From Terriglobus sp. RCC_193 (GTDB lineage Bacteria > Acidobacteriota > Terriglobia > Terriglobales > Acidobacteriaceae): a stretch of 64,000 bases of DNA. Position 1 is the stretch's first letter, and each line of letters begins with the position of its first letter. The stretch is from positions 1,550,001 to 1,614,000 of the forward strand of contig NZ_JBFUPK010000001.1 of assembly GCF_041355105.1 (NCBI RefSeq). Reading direction: 5' to 3'. Below the pieces are notes generated by a model, which did no database searches, was not told where the DNA came from, and worked only from the letters and a program-made list of their open reading frames with translations. Below are positions 7,634 through 16,914 of this stretch, one piece after another. The position numbers and the translations under genes are program-made.

Positions 7634-9217
7634 GTGAAGCATTGGTTTAAGAGCGTTCGAGTCCTATCGCTGGTTGCGGTGTGTGCATTGGGAGCATCCG
7701 CACAGTCCGTTGATTTCAACATGCTGAAGAATCCGCCGAAGGATAGCTGGCCCGGCTTTCACGGCGATTACAGCGGTCGCCGTCACAGCCCGCTGACGCA
7801 GATTCACACCAGCAACGTGCAGAACATGACGCTGGCGTGGACCTTTCAGACAGGCCAGACACAGCCCCTCAAGGCCACCCCCATTCTTGTGGACGGCATC
7901 CTGTATTTCACACTGCCGGACAACATCTGGGCGATTGATGCGCGCACCGGCCATACCATCTGGCACTTCTCTGCACCGCCAAACAAAGCATTCCACATTG
8001 GCCAGCGTGGCGTCAGCATCCTGAAGGACAAGCTCTACTACATGTCCAGCGACGCGCATGCGATGGCGCTTGATGCGAAGACCGGAAAAGTGCTGTGGGA
8101 TGTCGTGGTAGCCGACTCGAATAAAGGACAGTGGTCCACCATGTCACCACTGATTATCGGCAACCATGTCATCGTGGGGGCTTCGGGTGACTTCGATAAC
8201 CTGCAGGGTTTCATTCGTTCGCTTGATCCAGACACGGGCGCAACGCAGTGGAACTGGGTGGCCACCGATCCGGTTGGCACCAAGGGCAAGACGACCGGCG
8301 GCAACGTTTGGATGACGGGCACGTACGATCCTGATCTGCATTTGATGTATTGGGGGACCGGTAATCCGACGCCGGTACTCAATGGCAAGCCGCGTCCCGG
8401 CGACAACCTGTACACATGCAGCATCGTGGCGCTTGACCCAGATACGGGGACGCTGAAGTGGGCTTTCCAGCCTTCGCCGCATGACACGCATGACTGGGAT
8501 GCAGTTGAAATTCCGGTTCTGGCCGATGTGGACTTCAAAGGACAAAAGCGCAAAGTGCTGATGCAGGCATCGCGCAATGGCTACTTCTTTGTGATTGATC
8601 GCACAAATGGCAAGTCCCTGGTGACTGCTCCGTTTGGCCCGGTGAACTGGTCCAAGGGTGTGGATGAACGCGGCGAACCGATTCCTGATCCCGAGAAGGA
8701 GCCGGCTCCGGATGGACGTCTGATCGCACCGGACGAGGGCGGTTTAACGAACTTCCGTTCTCCCAGCTTCGATCCAAAAACTGGACTGTTCATTGTGAGC
8801 GCGTCACCCAGCTACAGCGTGTATTTCAGCAAACCGGCAGACGGAGCCTACGGTTGGGCAGGCGCGGATTACAGCGTGTGGAGCAAGGGCGTCCTCGAAG
8901 CCATCGACTATCGCACCGGCAAGATTCGCTGGTCGCATGAGCTTGGCCGCCGCGCTGGTTCTGGCGTACTCACGACCGAGGGTGGCCTGACCTTCAGCGG
9001 CGATGCGGACGGCAATTTCCTTGGCCTGGATACAGCCACCGGCAAAACACTGTGGCATGCAGGCACTGGCGGCAACATCTCGTCCACACCCATCACCTAC
9101 GAGCTGGATGGCAAGCAGGTGGTGCTGATGAGCAGCGGCAGCGTGATGTATGCATGGACACTGCCCGGTTCTCCGGCAGCAGCCAAAGGTACGGGCACGA
9201 AGAAAGCGGCGAAATAG
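7634..9217 (+). CDS. PQQ-dependent (quinoprotein) dehydrogenase, periplasmic
   Basis: This encodes 527 residues with a signal peptide (about 1-24) and an eight-bladed PQQ beta-propeller. The tryptophan-docking repeats are clear (TGKVLWDV, TGTLKWAFQ, TGKIRWSH, TGKTLWHA). WGTGNPTP (240-247) and PHDTHDWD (282-289) match the active-site region of alcohol/glucose quinoproteins. There is no adjacent Cys-Cys pair, so the vicinal disulfide of classical methanol/ethanol dehydrogenases is absent. Translation starts at GTG 7634, which begins a good signal peptide. It follows the di-heme cytochrome by 13 bp and precedes the ThuA-like gene by 16 bp. It probably oxidises a sugar, polyol or alcohol; the substrate is unknown. 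No pqqABCE genes are in the window, so the cofactor is made elsewhere or scavenged. Confidence 0.88.
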   Translation: MKHWFKSVRVLSLVAVCALGASAQSVDFNMLKNPPKDSWPGFHGDYSGRRHSPLTQIHTSNVQNMTLAWTFQTGQTQPLKATPILVDGILYFTLPDNIWAIDARTGHTIWHFSAPPNKAFHIGQRGVSILKDKLYYMSSDAHAMALDAKTGKVLWDVVVADSNKGQWSTMSPLIIGNHVIVGASGDFDNLQGFIRSLDPDTGATQWNWVATDPVGTKGKTTGGNVWMTGTYDPDLHLMYWGTGNPTPVLNGKPRPGDNLYTCSIVALDPDTGTLKWAFQPSPHDTHDWDAVEIPVLADVDFKGQKRKVLMQASRNGYFFVIDRTNGKSLVTAPFGPVNWSKGVDERGEPIPDPEKEPAPDGRLIAPDEGGLTNFRSPSFDPKTGLFIVSASPSYSVYFSKPADGAYGWAGADYSVWSKGVLEAIDYRTGKIRWSHELGRRAGSGVLTTEGGLTFSGDADGNFLGLDTATGKTLWHAGTGGNISSTPITYELDGKQVVLMSSGSVMYAWTLPGSPAAAKGTGTKKAAK

Positions 9218-9233
9218 CCGCGGGAGCAGTTCC

Positions 9234-10259
9234 ATGAAGAAGTTCGGAATGGCAATCATGGCCAGCGTATTGTGCGCTGGACAGGCATGGGCAGCACAGC
9301 ACATCCGCGTTCTGATTGTGGATGGTGAAAGCGCCGCTCCGTATCACAACTGGGCCGCCATTACGCCTGTTCTGAAGAAGGAGCTGGATGAGGTCGGCAT
9401 CTTCGATACGGAAGTGCTCACGGCCCCGCCAAAGGGTGCTGACTTCAGCAGCTTCCATCCGGACTGGAGCAAGTATGGCGTCATTGTGCTGAACTATGAC
9501 GCACCGGACGAGCGCTGGCCAGATGACGTCAAGACCAGCTTCGAACAGTACATGAAAAATGGTGGTGGCCTCGTCACCATTCACGCAGCGGATAACGCGT
9601 TTCCGCAGTGGAAGGCTTTCAACCAGATGATCGGCGTAGGGGGCTGGCGTGGACGCAAAGAAGATGCTGGTCCGCATTGGGTCTGGAAGGATGGCAAGAT
9701 GACTCCTCTCGAAGACCCCGGCCATTATGCAACTCACGGCCAGCGCATCCCCTTTGTGGTGACCGTACGAGACACATCGAATCCGGTTATGCGTGGTCTT
9801 CCGAAAACGTGGATGCACATTGGCGATGAACTGTATGCGAACCTCCGCGGTCCCGGCGGTATGACGGTTCTAGCCACAGCCTATTCCGATCCCAAGAATC
9901 ACGGCACCGGCTACGACGAACCAATGGTGATGACCTCGACCTTTGGCAAGGGACGCACCTTCCACACGGCATGGGGACATGATGTCTATGCACAAAGCTC
10001 CACCGACTCCGTCGTGTTGTTTCAGCGCGGTGTGGAGTGGGCGGCTACCGGCAAAGTCACACAGGCTGTGCCAGCCAGCTTCCCCACGGCGAACACCGTG
10101 AGCTTCCGTGCCGATCTGGCTGCGATGGATCCGAACGCGGCAAAAGGTGCCAATCCGCTGGATATGACCCTGCCTGCGCGTCCCATGGGACCTCGTCCGG
10201 TAGGTGCTCCCGGTGCTGCAGCGCCCGGTACGCCGACACAGGCACCTCCGCAACGGTAA
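9234..10259 (+). CDS. ThuA-like domain protein, exported
   Basis: This is a 341-residue protein with a signal peptide (MKKFGMAIMASVLCAGQAWA) followed by a ThuA/class-I glutamine-amidotransferase-like fold (about 24-270). Family features include IRVLIVDGES near the start, GVIVLNYDAPDERWPD, GGGLVTIHAADNAF and GRTFHTAWGHD. A Pro/Ala-rich tail follows. ThuA works with a Gfo/Idh/MocA-type dehydrogenase in the 3-keto-trehalose route of rhizobia, and ThuA-like proteins are frequent in 3-keto-glycoside loci. Here the protein is exported and lies between a periplasmic dehydrogenase and a cytoplasmic isomerase, so a role on an oxidised sugar is plausible. The family has no firmly established general reaction. 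Confidence 0.85.
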   Translation: MKKFGMAIMASVLCAGQAWAAQHIRVLIVDGESAAPYHNWAAITPVLKKELDEVGIFDTEVLTAPPKGADFSSFHPDWSKYGVIVLNYDAPDERWPDDVKTSFEQYMKNGGGLVTIHAADNAFPQWKAFNQMIGVGGWRGRKEDAGPHWVWKDGKMTPLEDPGHYATHGQRIPFVVTVRDTSNPVMRGLPKTWMHIGDELYANLRGPGGMTVLATAYSDPKNHGTGYDEPMVMTSTFGKGRTFHTAWGHDVYAQSSTDSVVLFQRGVEWAATGKVTQAVPASFPTANTVSFRADLAAMDPNAAKGANPLDMTLPARPMGPRPVGAPGAAAPGTPTQAPPQR

Positions 10260-10287
10260 TATTGTCGGGAACGCCGCAGGAGATTTC

Positions 10288-11340
10288 ATGAAGACGATCA
10301 AGGGGCCGGCCATCTTTCTGGCTCAGTTTGCGGGCGATGAAGCGCCCTTCAACAACCTGAACGAGATTGCACAGTGGGCCGCATCACTCGGCTATAAGGG
10401 CGTCCAGATTCCCAGTTGGGATGGACGCCTGTTTGACCTGAAGAAGGCGGCGGAGAGCAAGACCTACTGCGATGAGGTGCTTGGAACACTTGCATCACAC
10501 GGAGTTGCGCTAACCGAGCTTTCCACGCACCTGCAGGGCCAGCTTGTTGCCGTGCATCCTGCGTACGATGCCCTCTTTGACAGCTTCGCCCCTGAGGAAG
10601 TTCATAACAATCCGAAAGCACGCGCGGAATGGGCCGTGCAGCAGCTCACGTACGCAGCAAAGGCCTCGGCAAACCTGGGATTAAAGGCACACGCGACTTT
10701 CTCCGGTGCACTGGCATGGCCGTATCTCTATCCCTGGCCGCAGCGCCCTGCGGGACTGGTAGAAACTGCTTTTGGCGAACTGGCCAAGCGCTGGACGCCG
10801 ATCCTGAACACCTTCGATGAAAACGGTATCGACCTCTGCTACGAGATTCATCCCGGCGAAGACCTGCATGATGGCGCTTCGTTCGAGATGTTCCTGGAAG
10901 CAGTCAAAAATCATCCGCGCTGCAACCTGCTCTTTGATCCAAGCCACTTCGTTCTGCAGCAATTGGATTATCTGGAATACATCGACCTGTATCACGAGCG
11001 CATCCGCATGTTCCATGTAAAGGATGCGGAGTTCCGTCCATCAGGACGACAGGGCGTTTACGGTGGATTCCAGTCGTGGGCGAACCGCGCAGGACGCTTC
11101 CGTTCGCTCGGTGATGGTCAGGTGGATTTCGGCGCCATCTTCTCCAAGCTGACACAGTACGGCTTCGATGGTTGGGCTGTGCTGGAATGGGAATGCTGCA
11201 TCAAGGATTCCGCGCAGGGTGCTCGCGAAGGCGCTCCGTTCATTGCGAAGCACATCATCCAGGCGGTCGATAGAGCGTTCGACGATTTTGCAGGAGCGGA
11301 AACGGACCCCGCCATGCTGCGCAAACTGCTGGGTCTGTAA
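10288..11340 (+). CDS. Sugar phosphate isomerase/epimerase family (xylose-isomerase-like TIM barrel)
   Basis: This is a 350-residue cytoplasmic protein of the AP endonuclease 2 / xylose-isomerase-like TIM-barrel superfamily. Candidate metal ligands lie in CYEIHPGEDLHDG and NLLFDPSHF, followed by RMFHVKDAEF and the C-terminal glutamate in AVLEWECC. AGGAG lies five bases before the ATG at 10288. Members isomerise or epimerise sugars and inositols, and some act as 3-keto-glycoside lyases or hydratases. Placement between a ThuA-like gene and a Gfo/Idh/MocA oxidoreductase (19 bp downstream) is the typical context for 3-keto-sugar chemistry. This assignment is inferred. Confidence 0.87.
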   Translation: MKTIKGPAIFLAQFAGDEAPFNNLNEIAQWAASLGYKGVQIPSWDGRLFDLKKAAESKTYCDEVLGTLASHGVALTELSTHLQGQLVAVHPAYDALFDSFAPEEVHNNPKARAEWAVQQLTYAAKASANLGLKAHATFSGALAWPYLYPWPQRPAGLVETAFGELAKRWTPILNTFDENGIDLCYEIHPGEDLHDGASFEMFLEAVKNHPRCNLLFDPSHFVLQQLDYLEYIDLYHERIRMFHVKDAEFRPSGRQGVYGGFQSWANRAGRFRSLGDGQVDFGAIFSKLTQYGFDGWAVLEWECCIKDSAQGAREGAPFIAKHIIQAVDRAFDDFAGAETDPAMLRKLLGL

Positions 11341-11358
11341 GAGGAGATCGAAAGAATC

Positions 11359-12510
11359 ATGGCAAAGCTGCAACGACGTCTTCGTCTGGGTATGGTGGGC
11401 GGTGGCCCGGGAGCCTTCATCGGCGCGGTGCACCGCATGGCCGCACGCCTGGACGACCGCTTTGAACTGGTGGCTGCGGCCCTCTCCTCCGATCCGGAAA
11501 AGTCAAAGAGTTTCGCAAAAGAAATCCACGTTCCGCGTGCTTACGGAAGCTATCAGGAGATGGCAGAGGCCGAAGCGAAGCATCCGGAGCCCATCGACGT
11601 AGTCGCCATCGTTACGCCGAACAGCACGCATTACCCCGTTGCAAAAGCATTTCTCAACGCGGGTATTCCCGTTATGTGCGACAAGCCCATGACGATGACC
11701 GTGGAAGAAGCGGAGGATCTGGCGGCGATCATACAGAAGACCGGTCTCACCTTCGGTCTGACGCATACGTACTCCGGCTATCCCATGGTGCGCCAGATGC
11801 GCGAGATGATTCTGGACGGTGCGCTGGGTAAGATCCGCATGATCAACGTGGCCTACGTGCAGGGCTGGCTCTCCACTCCGGTGGAACAGACTGGCGCAAA
11901 GCAAGCCGCATGGCGCACAGACCCAACGAAGAGCGGTAAGGGCGGAGCGCTGGGCGATATTGCCACACATGCTTATCACCTCGCTCTTTTCACCACCGGC
12001 CTGAAGGCGGAATCCATCGCTGCTGATGTGACCACCTTCGTCCCGGGCCGCCGCCTCGACGACAACGTACAAGCCATGATCCGTTTTGAAGGGGGAGCCA
12101 AGGCTTCTCTGGTCGCCTCGCAGATCGCCGCAGGCATTGAGAATGACCTCACGCTTCATATCCACGGCGAGCTCGGCAGCTTTGAGTGGCATCAGGAAAA
12201 CCCGAACTATCTTATCCACTCGCCCCTGAACGAAGCACCCCGCACCATTACGCGCGGCGGCCCGGCAGCGGGTCCCTGGGCGGCGTACAGCACACGTGTT
12301 CCCTCTGGCCATCCGGAAGGCTATCTGGAGGCATTCGGTCAGCTCTACAAGGACCTGGCAGAACTGCTGGAAGCCAAACTGGAGAACCGTGAACCGAATC
12401 TGATATCGAAGCTATTGCCAGACGTGCAGGACGGTGTTCGTGGCATGCGTTTCATCGATGCCGTGCTTGCCTCCGCGGAAAACGGTTCAGTATGGACAAA
12501 GCTATCGTGA
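11359..12510 (+). CDS. Gfo/Idh/MocA-family oxidoreductase
   Basis: This is a 383-residue NAD(P)-dependent dehydrogenase. An N-terminal Rossmann fold carries LGMVGGGPGAFIGAVHR as the dinucleotide loop, and VMCDKPMTMT is the family's (E/D)KP motif. The C-terminal alpha/beta substrate domain contains the GDIATHAYHLALF histidine segment. GAGGAG lies 12 bases before the ATG. These enzymes oxidise or reduce sugars and inositols, often at C3. It is the fifth gene in an unbroken co-directional run and is followed 49 bp later by a ROK repressor. Its likely partner is the preceding isomerase. The actual sugar is unknown. Confidence 0.88.
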   Translation: MAKLQRRLRLGMVGGGPGAFIGAVHRMAARLDDRFELVAAALSSDPEKSKSFAKEIHVPRAYGSYQEMAEAEAKHPEPIDVVAIVTPNSTHYPVAKAFLNAGIPVMCDKPMTMTVEEAEDLAAIIQKTGLTFGLTHTYSGYPMVRQMREMILDGALGKIRMINVAYVQGWLSTPVEQTGAKQAAWRTDPTKSGKGGALGDIATHAYHLALFTTGLKAESIAADVTTFVPGRRLDDNVQAMIRFEGGAKASLVASQIAAGIENDLTLHIHGELGSFEWHQENPNYLIHSPLNEAPRTITRGGPAAGPWAAYSTRVPSGHPEGYLEAFGQLYKDLAELLEAKLENREPNLISKLLPDVQDGVRGMRFIDAVLASAENGSVWTKLS

Positions 12511-12559
12511 TGACACCGAGAAAACCGGCGAAATGGCGTAGCATGTTGGAAATACACTC

Positions 12560-13807
12560 ATGAAGCCATCTGCACCCAGGCAAAACGGTACTCGTCCCAT
12601 GCGCGGTGTTCGCAGGATCGACCTTGCCTCGGTACAGCCAGCTTCGAGCGAGATAGCACGCGATATTAATCGCGACATCATCCTGGAACTGATCCGCTTC
12701 AAACAACCCCTGGCCCGGGCAGACCTGTCGCGTCTGTCCGGGTTACGTCCCAGCACGGTCTCCAAGATCGTGGAACAGCTTGTGCAGGAAAACTGGGTAC
12801 AGGAAGGCGCCGTCATCAAGGCAGCGCGCGGGCGCCCATCCACCATGCTCGCCGTCAACAGCGCCATGGTTACATTCGCACTGGACCTGCGACCAGATCG
12901 CGCCATTCTTGCAGTGGTGGATCTCAGCGGGCGTTTTCTTTCACGCGAAACGATTCCCATATATTCCGATCTGGCTCGCACAGTTGCACAGATAGGCAAA
13001 CGCATGCGTGCCCTGCGCGAAGAACATTCCACCAAGTCGTTCGAGGGGGTCGGTGTGAGCCTGCCCGGCCGTATGCATCCCGTTACGCAACGCGTGTTGC
13101 TGGCACCGAACATGAAGTGGCACGACTTCGATCTGAAATCCGCACTCGAAAAAGAATCCGGCCTGCAGGTGGAAATCGACAACGATGCGAATGTCTGCCT
13201 GATCTCCGAGCTCTGGTACGGGCGGCTGGAAGGCGTCACGAACGTGGTACTGGTTGCCGTTGCGGAAGGCGTGGGAGCCGCGATTCTCGCCGGCGGTCAC
13301 ATGCAATCCGGATACAACGGACTTGCCGGTGAATTTGGCCACGTATCGGTTGATCCCGCCGGCCCGCAGTGCCAATGCGGACAAAACGGATGCTGGGAGA
13401 TGGTGTCGTCTTCTCGTGCGGCGATCCGCTATTACAACGCAGGCAGCCGCAAGAAGGTACAGAACATTTATGAGTTGCTGCGCCTGATGGAAGATGGCGA
13501 TGCACTGGCAAGAGAAGCCATCACAGAACAGGCCCGCGCTCTTGGGCGTGGCCTTCGCATGGTCACAGCCACTCTCTCGCCAGAGCTGATTCTTGTTGTC
13601 GGTGACATTACCGCGGCATGGGATCTCTGCGGGCCCATCATTGAACATGAACTTTCCTCGTCCATGCTTGCCGGAGATGCACCACAACTCCGTGCAGCGG
13701 GTGATGCAGAACTGGCACGCCTGAGCGGAGGCGCAGCCATGCTGATGCAGCGTCACGCGGGTTATCACCGTTCTACACACGAACGCGCCCAGACCATACC
13801 TGCATGA
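12560..13807 (+). CDS. ROK-family transcriptional repressor
   Basis: This encodes 415 residues. An N-terminal winged helix-turn-helix (about 35-90, with LARADLSRLSGLRPSTVSKI) is joined to a ROK sugar-binding domain. The ROK zinc site CQCGQNGCWE and the preceding GEFGH segment are present. Such proteins (XylR, NagC, Mlc types) repress sugar genes and release DNA when they bind a sugar. It sits between the sugar-oxidation run and xylB-xylA. The palindrome inside the xylB promoter spacer (13893-13902) is a natural candidate target. A XylR-like role is therefore plausible but inferred. The start at 12560 lies in a region without a strong ribosome site. Confidence 0.87.
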   Translation: MKPSAPRQNGTRPMRGVRRIDLASVQPASSEIARDINRDIILELIRFKQPLARADLSRLSGLRPSTVSKIVEQLVQENWVQEGAVIKAARGRPSTMLAVNSAMVTFALDLRPDRAILAVVDLSGRFLSRETIPIYSDLARTVAQIGKRMRALREEHSTKSFEGVGVSLPGRMHPVTQRVLLAPNMKWHDFDLKSALEKESGLQVEIDNDANVCLISELWYGRLEGVTNVVLVAVAEGVGAAILAGGHMQSGYNGLAGEFGHVSVDPAGPQCQCGQNGCWEMVSSSRAAIRYYNAGSRKKVQNIYELLRLMEDGDALAREAITEQARALGRGLRMVTATLSPELILVVGDITAAWDLCGPIIEHELSSSMLAGDAPQLRAAGDAELARLSGGAAMLMQRHAGYHRSTHERAQTIPA

Positions 13808-13885
13808 TCCAACTGGAACAATAAACGCTGGCATTACTTCTTCTCCGGGAGTAATCTCTCTCGCGGCAGAATGCGGCGTTGCGCG

Positions 13886-13914
13886 TTGACATGGCCTAGG
13901 CCGGAACATATATT
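13886..13914 (+). promoter_or_regulatory. xylBA promoter with embedded palindrome
   Basis: TTGACA (13886-13891), a 17-bp spacer and TATATT (13909-13914) form an almost consensus housekeeping promoter. The spacer contains the perfect palindrome GGCCTAGGCC (13893-13902), where a bound repressor would block RNA polymerase. The start codon of xylB is 93 bp downstream. Regulation by the adjacent ROK protein is inferred. Confidence 0.75.
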
Positions 13915-14006
13915 TTCTGGTATAAACAAAATCGGCTTTCGCTGAAGTTCCAACTTGACGGGAAATCCGCGAACAGCCAGCACGACGCATGAGAGGAAGC
14001 ACACAA

Positions 14007-15506
14007 ATGTACCTTGGAATTGATTGCGGTACCCAGGGCACAAAAGCTCTCCTCATCGACCTACACGGCAAAGCGCATGGCCGCGGCTATGCAAAACACG
14101 CGTTGATCGAGCGCGACAACGGGGCACGCGAACAGGAACCGCGCTGGTGGGTGGATGCTCTTATCGCCTCGGTACAGCAGGCAGTTTCGGCCAACGGCAA
14201 AGACGTTGTTGCGCTCTCCGTTTCTGGCCAGCAGCATGGGCTCGTTATCCTGGACGAACAGAAGAATGTAATTCGTCCTGCGAAGCTTTGGAACGACACG
14301 GAAACTGCCGCTCAGAATGCTGCGTTGATTGAGAAGCTCGGCGGTGCATCGGCTGTTCTGGAACGCTACGGCATTCTTCCACTCACCGGTTACACCGTAT
14401 CCAAACTACTTTGGATCAAAGAAAACGAGCCGGGGAACTTCGCGCGGATTCGTCATATTCTTCTGCCGCATGAATACTTAAACTTCTGGCTGACAGGAAA
14501 CATCGTCGCAGAATACGGTGACGCTTCCGGCACAGCATTCTTCGACGTGCGAACACGCACATGGATCGGGGAAATTCTCGACGCGATCGACGATGGCTCG
14601 GGCCTGCTGCGTGCAGCACTGCCCCCCTTGGTAGGAGCGGACGCTATTGTCGGAATAGTTCGTCCTGATGTTGCCGCGGAACTTGGAATTTCTCCTCAGT
14701 GTGTTGTGGCAAGTGGTGGCGGCGACAACATGATGGGCGCCATTGGCACGGGTAATGTGCGTGAAGGCGTGGTTACGTTAAGCCTGGGCACCTCATCCAC
14801 GGTATATTCCTATCGCGATACTCCACTGGCTGCCACCAACGGCAGCGTAGCTCCGTTCTGTTCGTCTTCTGGTGGCTGGTTGCCACTGGTTTGCACCATG
14901 AACGCCACGAACGTGGTCACGCAAACCTTGCACCTGCTGGGTCTCACCGTAGAAGACATTGACCCCATCCTTGCGGACACGCAACCCGGCGCAGGTGGAC
15001 TAACGTTCCTTCCCTTTCTTAATGGCGAACGCACACCCGATCTTCCCAACGCGCAAGGCAGTTTGCATGGCATCTCCGCGGTGAACTACTCACCTGCCAA
15101 CCTGCTGCGCAGCGCGATTGAAGGCGTTACCTTTGGCATTCTTAACGGTCTTGATCTGATCCTGGACGGTAAGCCTGCAACGAAGATTCTGGTGATTGGC
15201 GGCGGCGCACGATCCAGGCAATGGCGCCAGATGCTGGCCGATGCCACAGGTGCCACAATTCAGGTTCCGCTGGAAGATGAAGCAGGATGCCTTGGTGCTG
15301 CGATCCAGGCTGTGTTCGCAAAATCTATTCAGAACGGCACGCCTGTTTCGTTCGTTGAACTGTGCGAGCGCATGGTCAAAGTTGATGAGTCCAAGACCGC
15401 GGAAGCCCGCGAAAGACATCTTTCTCTGTACCGTGCCGCAAGATATCGCTACAACATGTGCCTTTTTGCGGCCTATCCTGAATTGCAATCCGGCGCATCC
15501 CATTAA
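14007..15506 (+). CDS. xylB: Xylulokinase
   Basis: This encodes 499 residues, the usual size of FGGY xylulokinases. It phosphorylates D-xylulose with ATP to D-xylulose 5-phosphate, feeding the pentose phosphate pathway. The N-terminal phosphate-binding motif is [13 protein letters not shown], followed by [11 protein letters not shown] and LWNDTET in the sugar site, then [14 protein letters not shown] and [10 protein letters not shown] in the ATP domain. I start at ATG 14007 because AGAGGAAG lies about seven bases upstream; an in-frame ATG at 13989 lacks one. Xylose isomerase follows 23 bp later, so the two form a xyl operon preceded by a consensus promoter and a ROK regulator. Confidence 0.93.
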   Translation: MYLGIDCGTQGTKALLIDLHGKAHGRGYAKHALIERDNGAREQEPRWWVDALIASVQQAVSANGKDVVALSVSGQQHGLVILDEQKNVIRPAKLWNDTETAAQNAALIEKLGGASAVLERYGILPLTGYTVSKLLWIKENEPGNFARIRHILLPHEYLNFWLTGNIVAEYGDASGTAFFDVRTRTWIGEILDAIDDGSGLLRAALPPLVGADAIVGIVRPDVAAELGISPQCVVASGGGDNMMGAIGTGNVREGVVTLSLGTSSTVYSYRDTPLAATNGSVAPFCSSSGGWLPLVCTMNATNVVTQTLHLLGLTVEDIDPILADTQPGAGGLTFLPFLNGERTPDLPNAQGSLHGISAVNYSPANLLRSAIEGVTFGILNGLDLILDGKPATKILVIGGGARSRQWRQMLADATGATIQVPLEDEAGCLGAAIQAVFAKSIQNGTPVSFVELCERMVKVDESKTAEARERHLSLYRAARYRYNMCLFAAYPELQSGASH

Positions 15507-15529
15507 CCCCTTCACGATTGGAGAATTCC

Positions 15530-16852
15530 TTGTCTGACACGTTGTTTCATGATCTGCCCACCGTGAAGTATGAAGGTCCCACCAGCACTAACGAGCTTGC
15601 TTATCAGTTCTATGACGCAGAGCGCGTCGTTCTGGGCAAGCCACTGAAGGATCATCTGCGCTTTGCGGTCGCTTACTGGCACTCCTTTGCCATGACCGGC
15701 ACTGATCCGTTCGGCGGTTCAACCATTCATCGGCCCTGGATGGAAGCAGGCGATCCAATTGCGCAGGCAAAAGTTAAGGCTGATGCCGCATTCGAGCTCT
15801 TCCGCGTGCTGGATCTCCCCTTTTTCTGCTTCCATGATGCAGACATTGCGCCAGCAGAAGAGACGCTTGCGGGAACGCTGAAGAATCTGCACACCATTGC
15901 GGACTATCTGGGCGAAAAGATCAGCAAGTCGAACACGAAGTTGTTGTGGGGCACAGCGAACCTTTTCTCGCATCCGCGCTTCATGGCCGGCGCTTCCACC
16001 AATCCTGATCCGGACGTCTTTGCATGGTGCGCAGCCACGGTGAAGAACTGCATGGATGTTACGCAGCAGCTGGGTGGCTCCAACTATGTTCTGTGGGGTG
16101 GCCGCGAAGGTTATGAAACGCTGCTGAACACCGACATGAAGCAGGAACTGGAACAGATGGGCCGCTTTCTGTCGCTGGTGGTGGATTACAAGCACAAGAT
16201 CGGTTTCAAAGGACAGATTCTCATTGAACCAAAGCCGAAGGAACCAACCTCGCACCAGTACGACTTCGATGCGGCAACGGTATACGGCTTCCTGAAGAAG
16301 TTCGGTCTGGAAAACGAAGTTCGCGTAAACCTGGAAGCAAACCATGCCACGTTGGCTGGCCACACCTTTGAGCATGAGATTGCGACGGCGGGTGCGCTCG
16401 GCATTCTAGGCTCACTCGACATCAACCGCGGCGATGCCCTGCTGGGCTGGGACACCGACCAGTTCCCCAACGACCTGTGGACCATGACGATGGCCATGTA
16501 TCAGGTCATCAAGGCCGGCGGTCTGGGCGTGGGTGGCATGAATTTTGATGCAAAGGTGCGCCGCCAGAGCTTTACGCCGGAAGACCTGGTCTATGCGCAT
16601 GTTGGCGGGGTGGATCTGTGCGCACGCGCTTTCCTGAAGGCAGCCAGCATCATTGAAGAAGGCACGTACGATAAGGTGATTACCGATCGTTACGCAGGCT
16701 GGCAGACACCGGAAGCTCAGGCCATGCTTACCGGTAAGAAGACACTGGATGAGATTGCAGAGGATGCCTTGAAGAACAGCATCCAACCGCAGCCGCGTTC
16801 CGGACGCCAGGAGCAGGTTGAAAACCTGCTGGCACGGCGTATCTACTCATAA
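15530..16852 (+). CDS. xylA: Xylose isomerase
   Basis: This encodes 440 residues, the standard length of class II xylose isomerases. It interconverts D-xylose and D-xylulose in the cytoplasm using two divalent metal ions. The signature segments are all present: [23 protein letters not shown] with the catalytic histidine and aspartate, [36 protein letters not shown] with the metal glutamate, and [20 protein letters not shown] with the metal aspartates. I use the TTG at 15530, which lies six bases after GGAG; an in-frame TTG at 15518 would overlap that site. It is second in the operon with xylB and ends before a strong terminator. Confidence 0.93.
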   Translation: MSDTLFHDLPTVKYEGPTSTNELAYQFYDAERVVLGKPLKDHLRFAVAYWHSFAMTGTDPFGGSTIHRPWMEAGDPIAQAKVKADAAFELFRVLDLPFFCFHDADIAPAEETLAGTLKNLHTIADYLGEKISKSNTKLLWGTANLFSHPRFMAGASTNPDPDVFAWCAATVKNCMDVTQQLGGSNYVLWGGREGYETLLNTDMKQELEQMGRFLSLVVDYKHKIGFKGQILIEPKPKEPTSHQYDFDAATVYGFLKKFGLENEVRVNLEANHATLAGHTFEHEIATAGALGILGSLDINRGDALLGWDTDQFPNDLWTMTMAMYQVIKAGGLGVGGMNFDAKVRRQSFTPEDLVYAHVGGVDLCARAFLKAASIIEEGTYDKVITDRYAGWQTPEAQAMLTGKKTLDEIAEDALKNSIQPQPRSGRQEQVENLLARRIYS

Positions 16853-16869
16853 TCCCTTTCGGAGCTAAC

Positions 16870-16908
16870 AGAAAGAGGCATAGCGGAAGCTGTGCCTCTT
16901 TCTATTTC
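16870..16908. terminator. Bidirectional terminator between xylA and gabD
   Basis: An 11-bp perfect stem AGAAAGAGGCA/TGCCTCTTTCT (16870-16880 and 16893-16903) has T-rich sequence on both strands. It lies between convergent genes and can terminate both. Confidence 0.8.
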
Positions 16909-16914
16909 CACCAC

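Noticed and set aside
12941-14071. 376-codon open frame opposite the ROK gene and xyl promoter
   Set aside because: It is antisense to ROK coding sequence with its zinc motif and crosses a consensus promoter; no domain is recognised.
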